Positions 11,401-24,200 of a DNA stretch of 64,000 nucleotides are shown piece by piece. The notes under the pieces are model-generated. The model was not told the DNA's origin. It ran no database searches and saw only the letters and a list, made by a program, of their open reading frames with translations. The number at the start of each line of letters is the position of its first letter. Positions within the stretch are counted from its first letter, which is position 1. Source of the stretch: Cafeteria roenbergensis (taxonomy: Eukaryota > Sar > Bigyra > Bicosoecida > Cafeteriaceae); NCBI GenBank assembly GCA_008330645.1, contig VLTN01000051.1, positions 211,054 through 275,053 on the forward strand, read 5' to 3'. The position numbers and the translations under genes were made by a program.

Positions 11401-14400
11401 GAACATCGGCGGGCAGTGGTACACAGACAGCACCACGGAGGGCATGAAGGCTCTCTTCGTGAGCGACTGGACTGACTCGGCCATCACCACGTACATGAAC
11501 TTCCCGCCCCCGGCCAGCGGCTCGGGGCCCCCCGTCCCCATCGACGTGCGCGTCCGGATCACCGGCTCCGCCGACTCCACCGGCCCGTCCTCCGGCTGCA
11601 ACCCCGCCATCTCGCTCCCGGCCCTGCCCGAGAACACCGTGACCACCCAGCAGATCGCGCCAATCACCGTCACGCTCGCGCGTCCCGGCGTGTCCGGCAT
11701 CGTCGGCGCGCCCGCCGGCGGTTTCGCCACCGCCGGCGCGCAGTTCGCGCAGGTGCAGGTGCAGGGCACGGAGCTTGTCAAGGCGGCAGAGCTGTCCGTT
11801 GTGGTGGCGGACCTGGACGGCGGCGACCAGCTGGACTGCGCCGTGGGCGCCGTCATCGCCAAGCCTGGTGACTGGAACGCGGGAGCCTACTCCCCGGCCA
11901 CCGTGGCCACGTGGTCCGCGGCGCAGGTTGTGAACCAGCTCAAGGAGCAGTGCAAGACGTATTACAACCTCAGCAGCGCCAACGACGTGCCGTCGCTCCC
12001 GGCGTCGCAGCCCTGCTCGCTCTTCTGCGTCACGCCCCCCGGCCAGGGCAGCTCCAAGGTGCTTGCCTTCGTCACCGACACCGACCCCACCTTCGGCTCC
12101 AGCGTCGGCTTCCCCTACCAGGCGCCGGCGCTGGCCACCGCTGCTGCCGGGCAGAGCGTGGGCGGGGCCGCGCCCGTCTTCGGCACCGCCTACGCCGTGT
12201 CGGCCACCGCCCCCGGCGGGGCAGCGGCCGGCATGCTGGAGCTGCCCGCTGACGGCACCGGCTACCTCCACATCACCGGCACCAACTTCGGCATCGCCCC
12301 GCAGGTGTGGTTCTTCCGCGACAGCCCCGACCTGGACGACGTGGACTCCTTCGTGGCGCACATGGCGACGTCGACCGACCCGCTGGAGAGCTTCTCGCAC
12401 ACGGACATCGTGGTGAGGGTTCCCAAGGGCTGGGGCACCGCGCGGCGCGTGTGGGTCCGCACGCCCCCCGGCGAGCTGCAGGTGGGCGCGGACTCTGTGT
12501 ACTTCGACTACCGCAAGCCCGTGGTGGGCGGCGGCTGCGTGTGGGACGCGGACGCGGGAGAGTGCGCCACCGGCGCGGCGGCCCTGGCCCAGGAGGGGGC
12601 GACCCTCCGCGTGCAGGTGTCTGACCTGGGCTCGCCGCTGGAGCTGTCCTCGCCGGCGGCCGCGCCCCAGTTCGTACCCATCTCCGTGGTGATCCGCGAC
12701 GGGACCCCGTCCACAACCACGCTCAGTGGCATCACAGCGGCAGGCTTCTGCGGCACTCCGCCGGCGGACCGCGACGGCCACATGCCGGTCCGCTGCGTCA
12801 TCCAGGGCAACGCCCCCTCCCAGGACGAGTTCGGCAACGCCTGCCCGGGCAGCGCCGACCCGCTCGCCAGCCCCGCCCAGCGCGTCCCGGCGTCCCTCCC
12901 CAGCCTCAGCTCCTCGGCGCTCTTCTGCACGCTGCAGGCCGGCGCGGGGCAGAACCTCTTCGTGCAGGTCGCGGTGGGGCCGCGCACGTCCGAGGTGGTG
13001 CTGGACAGGCGCCGGGCCCTCGGTAACGGGGCCCCCGCCAACGCCAACGCCAACGGGGCCCGGGCCCTCGCCGGGGCCCCCGTGTCCTTCATGCCCCCCG
13101 TCATCAAGAGCGGTTTCAGCATGCGCTACGACGCGTCCACCTTTGCGGACGACCTGCAAACGATCCAGGCAGCCATCGCCGCCCAGCAGGCCGCCCGCGT
13201 GCCGGGCACGACCCCGCCGCTGCTGGCCCTCAACAGCTCCTTCGTGACCTCCAGCTGGCCGGCCGGGAACCTCACCGGCCCCACCTCCGGCGGTTTCATC
13301 GTCGTGATCGAAGGCGCCGGCTTCGGCCGTGACTACGCCACGGCGTCGGGCATGACGCTGGCGGCCGCCTCCCGCGTCCGGGCCCCGGTGCCCACGGCCC
13401 CCTTCACGGGAACGCCCCCCGCGGTGCCGCTGAAGCGCTCCTGCCTGTTCGCCTCCGCGCCGTGGAAGCTGGGCCGCACCCCCGGCAACTCGCCCGTCTC
13501 GCCCTCGTGCGACGGCGCGGAGAGCTACCAGGGCGAGGGCGAGGCCGCGGACGCCACGTACCTGGGCGCCGGCGCCACCGGCTGGCGCAGCGCCATGGTG
13601 CCCGCCGACGCGGACGACGTGTTTGCGCCCGTCGTGCTCGCCTGGACCGACACCGCCATCGCGTTCCGCGTGCCCCCCGGGGCGGGCCAGCTGGCGCTGC
13701 AGGTGTCTGCCCGCGGCCTGCTCAGCACCGCCACGCCCTTCCAGTACCTGGAGCCCGTCATCAGCAGTGTGTCCGTGATGGCACCCGTGCGGGCCGTGCC
13801 CGCCGGCGTGGACCCCAACTCCCTCACGGACCTGGCGGCGCTGAACCTCGACCCGTCGCTCTTCGCCTCGGACGACCCCTCCGCCTACGTGGCCCTGCCG
13901 GGGGTGCCCATCTCTGGCGCCGTGTCGACGGACGGCGAGCAGGTCATCGTGATCCGCGGCGCCAACTTCGGCCCCGCGCCGCCGCTGCCCTCCGCCTACG
14001 CCTCCATGCCGCCGGCCAACGGGTCCCTGGCGGTGCCCCGGCCCATCGGCAACCGCTTCCCTGCCGCGGTGGTGTCCGTTCGCGGGTCCGCGTCGTGCGC
14101 GACGGGGTACTACCAGTGGGACGTCCGCGGCACCTCGGCCCGGGTCACGCACGTGGCCCCGCCCGCCGCCCGGCCGTACGAGTCGGTGCTGTGCTCAACG
14201 CGCGTTCTCATGCCGCTGGCCGCGGTGCCCGGACGGCTGGTGCCCGAGCTGGACGAGGTGGAGCGCATGGCCGTGCTCTTCCACTCCCACGACACCATCG
14301 TGATGCGGGCGCCTCCCGGCGTGGGCCACGGCAGGTCCCTCCGAGTGGTCGTGCACTCGTACGAGACGCCCGAGTCGGGCCCCCCCTCCGACCCCGTGGC

Positions 14401-17400
14401 CTCCTCCGCGCCCTACCAGTTCGACTACGCGCCCCCCACGGCCCGCCGGCTGGCCGACTCGGACCTTCGCATCACCGACGGGCCGACGTCCTCCTCCCCC
14501 ATCATGGTGCTCGGCTCGTCGCTGGGCCGGGTGGAGGACCAGCCGGCCAACCCCGCGGCGCTGCCGGCGTCCAGCGTGGCATACCGCGTGGCGCTCCGCC
14601 GCCGGTACGACGGCGGGTGGAACACTGGCGGCGTGGTGCGCGACCAGCTGGCCGGCGTGCTGGACCTCAAGCTGGACGGACGCCCCTGCCTGGACCCGCC
14701 CACGCGTCTCGACGTCAAGGGGTCCGAGGTGATGGCGGCGGCCCAGAACGAGGCTGGCATCGTGTCCGCCGTCAAGTGCGCTTCGGCCAACGTCTCGGAC
14801 ATGACCGTGGGGCGGCACGTGGTCGACCTCGGCGTCGCCGGCGTGACCACGCGCCTCGAGAACGCCTCCGCCGTCTACGTGGGCTGCGCCCTCGACTACT
14901 ACGGGCTCGAGGGCACCACCTGCCGCAAGTGCCCGACGGGCGCGCGCTGCTCCGGCATGGTCACGCGGTTCAACCACTCGCTCCCCGCCGCCGAGCCCGG
15001 CTACTACGACCTCGGCGCCAACCGCTTCAACCTCGTGGAGCCCGGCACCACCAAGGCCGTCGACCCGCTGACGTGGCTGAACGACGTGTGCCCCTCGGCG
15101 CAGCCGCGCGAGGACGTCAACCGCGGGATCTGCGTCGTCCCCTGCTTCCCCCCCGACGCCTGCCTGGGGAACAACCTCTGCTCCGTGGCCTACTCCAGCC
15201 TGCCCCAGACCTTCACGGGGGGGCCCTCGGAGCCCCGGCCCTCCGACTTCAAGTTCCGCTGCGCATACTGCGCGCAGGGCTACTACCGGCGCACCAGCGA
15301 CTGCGAGCGCTGCCCGGACCAGCCGATCCTGCTAATCCTGGCCTTCATCGTGGCGGTGGTGCTGGTGGCCGCGCTCGGCCTGTACCTCAGCTCCCGCAAC
15401 ATCAACGTGGCCCTCATCAACACGGGCGTGGACACCTTCCAGGTGCTCAGCCTCTTCACCACGGCGCGCATCAGCTGGCCGGACGAGGTGCGCACAATCT
15501 TTGAGCTCATGTCAACATTCAGCCTCAACATCGAGATCACCGCGCCCGAGTGCCTCATTCCGTCGCTCTCGTACGAGACCAAGTGGTGGATGGTCATGCT
15601 GGTGCCCATCCTGACCCAGGTCGGCCTGCTGCTTGTGTTCCTCGGCTACGCGCTGTTCAAGCGCTTCGTCAAGGGCCAGCGCGGCCGCCGCAAGTTCTGC
15701 TCCCACGCCCCCAAGCTGGTGAGCGCCTTCATGGTGGCGCTCTACTTCTACTACGTGCTGGTGAGCCGCAAGGTGATGGACGTCTTCGACTGCGAGCCGG
15801 TGCCCAACGCGGGCGACGACGCGCTGTACATGGCCGCGGGCACGCTGGACAAGTGCGGGGAGCCGGGCGGGCTGCAGGCTCGGCTGCAGCCGTTTGCCGT
15901 GTTCTTCCTCCTCTTCTACACGCTGGGCCTGCCGCTCGTGCTGCTGGTGATCATGTACCGCAAGCGCTTCGTCATCATGACCGACCAGCTCCTCCGCGCC
16001 AAGGGCATGGGCTTCAAGCGCGCCACCAACAGCGACGAGGGCTACCAGCTTCGCAAGATGATCGGCCGCGTGTACTTCGCCTACCGCCCGGGGGTGTCCT
16101 GGATCTGGGTGCAGGCCATCCTGATGCGAAAGCTGGCCATCTGCATCACCTCGGTGCTGCTGCCCAACGACAGCTCCTTCATCCTCACCTCCATCACGCT
16201 CGTCCTCATCGTGTCCTACGCCATCCACGTGCGGTTCCTCCCCTTCATGAGCCCGGGCGACCGCCCGCGCATCCTGCGCGACCACGCGCGGCAGGTGATG
16301 GAGGGCGACCTCATCGCCCAGCGCATGCAAAAGGCCATCGAGGCGGTCGAGGGCCGCCAGCGCAAGAGCACGCGTCGCGTCGACTGGTCCGACCCCTCCC
16401 GCGCCGCGGGCAGCATGAGCGCCGCCCGGCGCAACGCCCTGGCGCTGGGCGCGTCCGTGCTCGTCGACTACAACGTAGTGGAGGGAATGATGCTCTTCGT
16501 GACCATCCTCGTCAGCCTCAGCGGCATCCTCTTCAACACCTCCCGCTTCGAGGGCGACGTCTACGCGGGCCAGCGCGACTTCGTCACCTACGCCGTGCTG
16601 CTCATGCTCTTCGGGATGATCTCCTACTTCGTCATCGTCTTCCTGGTGGACATGCACACGGGCATCCAGGAGTCGGCGGTGCGCTCGGGCAAGCTTCGCC
16701 CAGAGGACGTCAGGCCCCCCTGCCACCCCGTGCTGCGCGCCGTGGGCTGCTCGGAGCTGCCCCCGGTGCGGGCCAAGAAGGGCGGCAAGGGCAAGGGCGG
16801 CAAGCCCATGGCCCCCGCTGCGGCGGGGTCGGACGCCGCCGAGGCCGAGGCGGCTAGCAAGGCCGACGACGACAAGCGCCGCCGCGCCCTCGAGCGCACC
16901 GCCTCGTCCAAGGGGTTCCTCAGCCCGACGGCCGACGGAACAGCCTCGCCGGCGCTGGCGGGGGAGCGCGGCGGCATCGAGATGGCGGCCCTGCCTGGCG
17001 CCAGCGGCGCCGTGGACGGCTCCGGCATCCAGGCCTCGGCCAACCCGCTGTTCGGGCTGCAGGGCGGCGCTGCTGGCGCGGGCATTGACATCGGCGACGC
17101 TGACGCCCGCCGTCGCGTGGCCGGGAAGTCGCTGGACGACGCCGGCCCGGGCGACGACGACGAGGAGGGCGACGCCGACGACATGCTGGGCAGCGGGCGC
17201 GTGGGCGGCGACGCCCACATGACGGAGATGCGCCGTATGACCGCGAACATCTTGTCGATGACCCACCCTCCGTCCTCCGCGGCGTGGCCGGACATCCAGC
17301 AGCTCTTCGCGGACATGGCCTCGCAGGTGGACGCCCACACGAAGCGCGCCAAGATGACGTCCCGGGCCATGGAGGAGGCGGGCTCGGGCGCCGACGCGAG

Positions 17401-17602
17401 CGGCGGCGCCACCGGCCACGCCCGCGCCGCCCGGAAGTTGCTGCGCGGCGCGGGCGGGTCGCGGCAGGCGCGCAAGCAGTTCAGCCAGGCGCGCCTCGGC
17501 AGCTCCCGCACCCTGGGGGCGGGCACCGGCGTGTCGATGCGGTCGCTGGCGCAGGGCCGCCAGCCCAGCTCCGGCGGCGGGTCGGACCACGCCGCCGAGT
17601 GA
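5416..17602 (+). CDS. Giant receptor A: LamG/sushi/cadherin/IPT-TIG ectodomain with multi-pass membrane C-terminus
   Basis: Likely a cell-surface adhesion or sensory protein of about 4,024 residues. Exon 1 (5416-5907, 164 codons) starts with a clear signal peptide (MRSSTLALALVAAAACAVRA). A 112-bp intron (GTGAGA to a C-rich tract and TGCAG, 5908-6019) joins in phase 0 to exon 2 (6020-17602). Domains in order: a LamG-like fold (about 25-270); Cys-rich sushi-like modules (about 288 and 645) around a second jelly-roll-like domain; cadherin-like repeats (about 698-1065) with LDFE and DVDEAPV motifs; then a long IPT/TIG array (about 1190-2990). A Cys-rich ephrin-receptor-like stalk (CRKCPTGARC, about 3121) precedes about nine to ten hydrophobic helices (3267-3710). 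The remaining ~310 residues are a charged, Ala/Gly-rich cytosolic tail. The membrane part is homologous to receptor B. Ligand and signalling output are unknown. Confidence 0.85.
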
Positions 17603-17610
17603 GCGGGCCC

Positions 17611-17691
17611 GCTGGTCAGGGGCACGCCGCCCTGCCTGGGCCGCGCGCCCGCTGGTCAGGGGCACGCCGCCCTGCCTGGGCCGCGCGCCCG
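17611..17691. repeat. 40-bp direct tandem repeat
   Basis: The block gctggtcaggggcacgccgc and what follows occurs at 17611 and again at 17651, an exact period of 40, starting 8 bp after the stop codon of receptor A. It lies in the presumed 3' UTR. Confidence 0.85.
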
Positions 17692-18120
17692 CTGCTGGCG
17701 GGCGATTGACTCTGTCCCTGGGACCGAGCGAGACGGCGGCGCCGTGCGGCTGGCACCCACCCCCCTCCCGGGCCCCGCGTGGCGCCCCTCTCGCGACTGG
17801 TCCTCTTTTCGTTCGAGCGCTGCACTGTTTGCCTGGCAGCGCGCATTGGATTCTCGCAGCGGGCCGGGGTGTGCGTGTTAGGGTGGTGCATTCGCCGCGC
17901 CATCTCCGTGCCGCGCGCCTCTGCGCCTGCCTGTGCGGGCGGCAGGGGCGCCGGCGCCGGCTCCGGCAGCGGCGGCAGCAGCAGCATGGCGACTGAGTGC
18001 TGCGCACTGCCCAGCGTTTGCTCCGATTGCATGAACGTATGGCCCCTGCTTCTGCGGCGCGCGTTGGCAGTCGGCGTCGTAACCATCACTCGAACTGCCC
18101 GCCGAACACTGGGATCGCGA

Positions 18121-18129
18121 CAATTTTTT
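18121..18129 (+). promoter_or_regulatory. CAATTTTTT upstream element of phosphatase
   Basis: CAATTTTTT lies 134 bp upstream of the ATG at 18255 and is one of the most AT-rich patches of the region. It is the same type of element as upstream of the two giant receptor genes. Confidence 0.35.
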
Positions 18130-18254
18130 GGGCAAAGCAAGGATTCGCGAAAGTTGAAGCGGCGAAGTTTGATTAGAGTCGAAGCGCAACTAGGCCGACT
18201 CAGGCTTGTGTCTGTCCAGCAGTCGCACTCTGCCGAGAGGCCGGCCCGTGTTGC

Positions 18255-21200
18255 ATGGCGTCGCGCTCGGTGATGCGGCCCCTAGGGCCGGCAATTTCGA
18301 TGGCCGTGGTTGGCGCCGCGGCCGGGGCGTCTGCCGCGGCGGCCGAGGAAAGCCGCGGCGCCCCCGTCGACCTGGTGCAGATGCAGGTGATCGTTCGGTG
18401 AGACGCCAGGCAGCCGAATCTGTCTCCGCCCCCGCGAGCGCCAGGCCGTGATGCGGCCCCTGGCCGGGCCCCGGCCGCCCTGCCGCGTTTGCGGTAGCTG
18501 GCGCGCGCCGCGGGGCCTGGCCCGTGCGCCCTTGGCCGGGAAGCCGGGGTGGGAGCGGAGGACGGGGGGCAGGGCGTCGAGGCACACACCGCTTTTGCGG
18601 CCGGACCGCGAATGCCGACGCTTTCGCGGGCAGCGCGGCGGCCGCGGCGAGTGGCGCGCAGGCGTCGGCGCTGCCAGGATCGCGCGCTGGTGCCGGGCGC
18701 GTGCTGCCCGCGCGCGCGTGCCGTGGCTCGGTGGCGGCGGAGCCGCGGTCGTTCCCGCTGGGGGGTCGTGCCCGCCGACTTCGCCGCCCCGCCCGCCAGG
18801 GGCTTGCCGGGCGCAGGAGCCGGGCGCGCGCAGCGCAAGCGGGCGCGCCGCGCAGCAGCTCACCGAGGCGCGCGTGCTGGCTTGCGTGTGTTGCCGCAGT
18901 CACGGGGCGCGCACGCCGACGGACAAGGGGTCGTACAACCCGTCGCAGTTCAAGCTGGCCGAGCGGACCGAGGAGCCCTGGGCCGGGCTGCAGCCCGCGG
19001 CCTGCCCTGGCGAGGAGCTCCCGCCGCCCAAGGACTGGTTCCCCGCCTGGCAGGGTCCCCAGGACGGCCAGCTCACCGCCCGCGGCGAGGAGCAGCTTCG
19101 CGAGCTTGGCCGGCAGCTGGGCGCGTCGCTTGCCCGCTCGGCGCTCGCTGGCGGCCCCGGCGAGGCCGCCCAGGACGCCTCAGTTTACGCCCGCTCGTCC
19201 GCCATGGAGCGCACGGTGGCATCGGCGCGGGCCCTTCTCGCTGGCCTGGCCGAGACCGCACCGGAGCGTCTCGCCCGCCCCGCTGCCGCCGCCGCGCTCC
19301 ACAGCCGCCCGGCCCGCGACGAGTACATCTTCCCCAACTACGCGTTCATGCCCGGCAAGGGCAAGCTGCTCTCCCGGCACGACCCGCCCTCGCACAGCGG
19401 CGACGCCGAGGCTGCCAGGCGGCGCGTCGCCGACGGCACGCCCTATCCCGGCCCGCTGGAGGGCCCCGGCGTCGCGCTGGGCGGCGCCGGGCTCAACGCC
19501 CGCCAGCTCATGGACGGGATCTGCATGCGCGCCAATGAGGGCGCCCCGCTCCCCGCATCGCTGGGCGATTCGCCCGCCGAGGCGACCCGCAACCTCCGCC
19601 TCATCTGCGCGGCGGCCGTGGCGGAGTTTGGCGAGCGCGTCCTCGCCCGCAGCAGCCCCGCCGCCCCCGCGGCCATGCCCTCGACCGAGTGCGCGCCCGT
19701 TGTGGCCGCCGTGGCTGCCTCCTGCGCGCCCCTCTTTGCCGAGATACTCGACCGCATTCGCCTCCTCGCGGCCCAGCAAGACGACGACGAAACCGCGGCG
19801 CGGGGCCTGGGAACTGCAACTGGGCCGGGAAGCCGCAACCGCCACCTCGCCGCTGTGGTGGCCGGTGAGCGCCGCGCCGAGGGCCCCGCCGGCGTGGGCT
19901 CCACGGACCCAGCCCAGGCGCGCCGCGCCGTGGCCGGCCGCGCTGCCTTCCCGGCGGCCGCGGACGGCGCCAGGGAGCCTGACCTGGTGGTGATGGCGGG
20001 CCATGACTCGACGCTGATCGCGCTGTGCGCGGCGCTGGCAGGCACGCTCGACGCGTCAGTTGCCACCCAGCTGGGGCGCGACGGCGGCCCAGACCACCCC
20101 GCCGCCCGGGGCACGACGCCCTGGCCGAGCGCCGCGTCCTCGCTCCGCGTGGAGGTGTATCGCCGGGGCGCCGCGAAGCAGGACCCGACCGCTGATGGCA
20201 ATGCCGCTGATGGCAGTGCCGCTGCTGGCAGTGCCGCTGCTGGCAGTGCCGCTGCTGCCGCTGGGAGCAAGGCCGCTGGCGGGTCTGCTGGCGGTCTGGA
20301 CGTGACGGCGGCTTCCCCGTCCGAGGCGGGGGGCGCGCCCTTCGTGGGGCTGCTGGCTGGCGACGACGACGACGCCGTCTCGAGCGCCGACCTGGACGAG
20401 GAGTCCTCAGACCCGCGCTCCGTCGCCGAGGCCGAGGCTAGGGCAGAGCTGCGCATGGAGCAACGCGTCAGGGACAGGGAGGCGGCCGCCGCCGAGGCCG
20501 ACGCCGCGGCGGTGCGGCGCGAGGCAGCTGCCCGGTCCAGACGGCAGGCGGCGCGCCAGGCGGGGCGGGAGGCGGCGAAACCGCCCGCGGCCTCCGCCAA
20601 GGGCGCAACCGAGGAGGCGGCGGCGGCGGCGGGGGGGGGGCAGGCGGTGGTGGTAGCGGCGTCGCCCCTGTCCGCGGGCGCCTTTGGGTCGGCGCTCTCC
20701 GGTCACGCAGACCCCGCGGCGGGGTCCCCGGCGCGTGGGCGGGGCTCGTCTGCGGCTGTGCCCGTGGACGTCGGCGCCCTCCTGGCTGGGCTGAACCCCG
20801 CAGTGGGTCTCTCTCGCCGGGAGGCCGCGGACAGGGCCTCGGCTGAAATGCAGCGCCTTGTGACGCTCGGCACCCCCGCTGCCGCGGCGGAGGCGGCGGT
20901 TTGGGCAGTGCTCAGCCCAGCCCTCTCGCGCTCAGCCGCCCAGGCAGCCACAGGCGCCGCCGGGCGCGGCACCAGCGGCGCCAGCCGCACAGCGGAGGAG
21001 CTGGCCCGTGACTGCTGGCTGGCCCGTGAGCGGGGCAGGGCCGCCGCCCGCGCCGCCACCCCCGCCGAGCTGGCAGCGGCCGACCACGCCGCCGCCGCCC
21101 GCGCCGCCGCCCGCGCCGCCGAGGCCGCCATGGCGCGGGCAGCGCTCAGCGCCGTGTCCGCCGTGCTGGCCACCGAGTCCGCCCGCGCCCGCGAGCGCGC

Positions 21201-24200
21201 TGCCGAGCGCCGCCACCTCTCGGAGCGCGAGTCGCTGCAGCGCCAGCTGGAGGGCCTCGTCGCCACGGTGGGACAGGTCGCCCGCCACGCCGCCTCGCGC
21301 GTCGCCGCAATCGGCTCCGCCGCGCGCAGGGCAGTGAGCGACGCGGTGGCAGAGCAGCGGCAGCGCGCCGACGAGGCCGCGGCACACGCGGCCGGCAGCG
21401 CCGCCGCCGCGGTGGCCGGGCTGCAGCGCGCTGCCGACGGCGCCGTGGCTTCGGCCGAGGCGGCGACGCGCTCCGCCGAGCGCGCAGCCCTCACCGGCGC
21501 GGCAAGTGCCGCCGCCGCGCTCACCGCCCTGGACGAGACGCGGCTCGAGGCGGCAGCTGCCGTGCGCGGGGCCCGGGCGGAGGGCGCGGCCGCGGCCGTC
21601 ACCACGCTCACCGCCTGGGCGGAACGCTCCGTCGCCGCTGCCCACCGCCTCGCCACGGAGCGCGGACAGCTGGAGGCGGCGGCCCTGGCGGGCGCGGCGC
21701 TTGCCAAGGCCGAGTCGGCTCGCGCGACGGCGGCTGACCTGGAGGCCGCGCTGGCGGCGGCGGGCCGCGCGCTCGCCCGGGAACAGTCCGCCGCCGAGGG
21801 CGCCGCCGCCGCGGCAGCCGTGCGGGAGCGCCGCCTCCAGGCAGCGGCGGAGGCTTCGGCCGCCAGCGGCGCGGCCGCGGCCAGGCTGCTGGCGGGCGCG
21901 CTGGAGCACGTGCAGGGGAGCGCCGAGCAGGCGTGGGCCGCTGCCGCCCGCTCCGAGGCGCTGGCGGCAGCGGAGGCCTCGGCGGCTGCTTCGGCCAGGG
22001 CCGACGCCGCGGCGGCGCGGCGGGGCCAGCTTGCCGCTGCCGGCTCCGTGGCCGGCGCGCTCGGCGACGCGGCCACGAAGCAGCAACGGACGGCGTCTCT
22101 CGACGCCGCGTCGCTCCGCTCGCTCGCTGAGCGGCTGTCGTCCCGCCTCGCCGCCCTCAGGCAAGAGCACGCCGCCGCCGTTGCTGCCCTGGAGGCGGCC
22201 CTGCAGGCAGAGCGGAAGGCATCCACAGCCGCAACGGCATCCGCCGAAACCGCCCGCACGGACCTGGCACGCGCGAGGCAGCAGGCACAGGCCGAGGTCG
22301 CCGCAGCGTCGACGGCCGCGGCCGCGGCGTCGCACACGGCCCACCACGCAGCAGACGCTGCGGCGGCTGCGGCACAGGCCGCCGCCTCGGACAGAGCCGT
22401 GGCAAATCTCGCTGCCGGGACGGCGGCCGCGGCGCTGGAGGCGGCGCAGGCGGCGCGAGCCCGGGAGCGGGCGGCGGTGAGAGACGCTGCGTCGCTCGCC
22501 GAGCAGGCGGCGGCCGAGGAGGGCGCAAGAGTGCAGGCAGCGGCGCAAGCCGCCTTTGCGCAGGACGCCGCCGCAGAGGCCGAAGTCGCCTCCCGGGCTG
22601 CTGCTGCGGCCAGCCTCGCTGCCGGACAGGACCGAGCCAGGCTCGTCGCGGCGGTGGAGCAGGCCCGGCAGAGCCGCGACGCCACGGCGGCAGAGCTGCG
22701 CCTGGTGCGCCAGCAGGCCAGCGAGCGGCTGGCCCGGGCGGCGGCCGAGGCGTCGGCCCAGCGCTCTGCCAGCCAGGCCGCGACCGCGGCGGCAGAGGCC
22801 ACTGCGGCCGCCCTCACCCACCGGCTCGACGCTGCAAGGGCCCAGGCGGCCCGTGCCGCCGCCGACGGCGACGCCCTCGCAGCAGAGCTGGCCGCGTCCC
22901 AGCGCGCAGCGGGCTCTGCCGCCGCTGCCGCCGCGCTCGCCGGCGCCGCCGACCGTCTGCGCCTCCTCCACAGCCTCGAGCAGGCACGCGCGCGGCTTGG
23001 CTCTGCCGTTAGCGAAGTGGCAGAGCTGCGATCCAAGTCCCTTCAGGCAGGCTTGGCCGCCATGGGGGCCACTGCCTCGGCGGCGGCAGAGCTGGCCGCA
23101 GCCCGGGACGAGGCGTCACGCGCGCGCGCGCTCTGCCAGTCGCTGGAGGGGTCTGCAGCCGCCTGCCAGTCAAGGGTCGGGGCGGCGGAGGCGGAGCTGG
23201 CTGTGGCCCGGCAGCGGGCGCTGGTGGCGGAGGTGGCCGCCGCAGCGGTGCTGGACGCTGCGGCTGGGCCGACGACGGTCCACGCAAGCACCGGCACCGG
23301 CGGCGGCGGCAGCGGCGGTGACAACAGGGCGGTGTCGGGGCTGAGCGTCGCGGCGTCTCTCACGTCGCCGGTGGCGCAGCTGGCAGCGGCATCGGCTGGG
23401 GCGCTGCGCGTGGTGGCAGCCGACGACCGCCGCGTGGCTTGCAAGGCCCAGCGCCGCGCAGTCGCGGCCGAGGCGGCGGCAGAGACCGCCGCTCGCGACG
23501 GAGAAGCGGCCGCTGCCGCCGCTGCGGCCGCCGTTGCAAGCCACGCCCGAGAGGCGGCGGCGGCGAACAAGGCCGCCGCTGCGTCCGACGCCGCGTGCCG
23601 GTCGGCGCAGGCCCGGGCGAGCGCCGCGCACGCCGCCGCTGCCCGCGCTGTGCAGGCCGGCGAGGCCGGTGTCGCAGCCTGCCTCGCGCAGCACATGGAA
23701 CTGCGCCGGGCCCGCGACGACGCGGCCCGCTGGGCGGGCGCCGCAGAGGCCTGGGCCAAGGAGATGGAGCGTGATGCCGCGGTGATGGGCGCGTCAGCCG
23801 CGGCGGCAGTGGTGTCGGCCGACGCCGTGAGGGCCGACCGCAACGCTGCGCTGGCCGCGTCGTCGCGAGCCGCTCTGGCGCTGGCGGCTGAGCGGGACGC
23901 CGCGGCGGCAGAGCGAGCCCGCGCCGATGGCATGTGCGCCCGCGCCGCTGACGCGGCCAGCAGAGCCGACGCTGAGCGCAAGCGGGCCAAGCGGGCGGAG
24001 CGCGACGCGGAGGCGGCGCAGCTGCAGCTGGCGCAGCTGGCCGACGCCGCTTCCAAGGCGCAGAGCCGCGCCCGTGATGCGGCCGCTGCGGAGGCCAAGG
24101 CCAACGCGCGGCTGGCGGCGCTGGAGGCCAAACAGGCCGCCGCATCGGGCGCCGCGCAGGCCAAGGCCAAGGCATCACCGGCACGCGCGCGCTCGGCGCG

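Larger units (their letters stand above)
17603..18254. other. Intergenic between receptor A and phosphatase
   Basis: Contains the 3' flank of receptor A, a short tandem repeat just after its stop codon, and the presumed promoter of the phosphatase gene, including an AT-rich patch at 18117-18130 that stands out from the surrounding GC-rich DNA. No convincing additional gene. Confidence 0.6.

Noticed and set aside
10157-14152. Minus-strand open frame of about 1,330 codons opposite receptor A
   Set aside because: Composition (Gly/Arg/His/Val-rich, no domains) is the mirror of GC-rich coding DNA; the plus strand carries recognisable TIG domains.
20703-23036. Minus-strand open frame of about 777 codons opposite the phosphatase coil
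   Set aside because: Ala/Ser/Arg-only antisense of an Ala-rich repeat; no motif, and the plus frame is continuous with the phosphatase.
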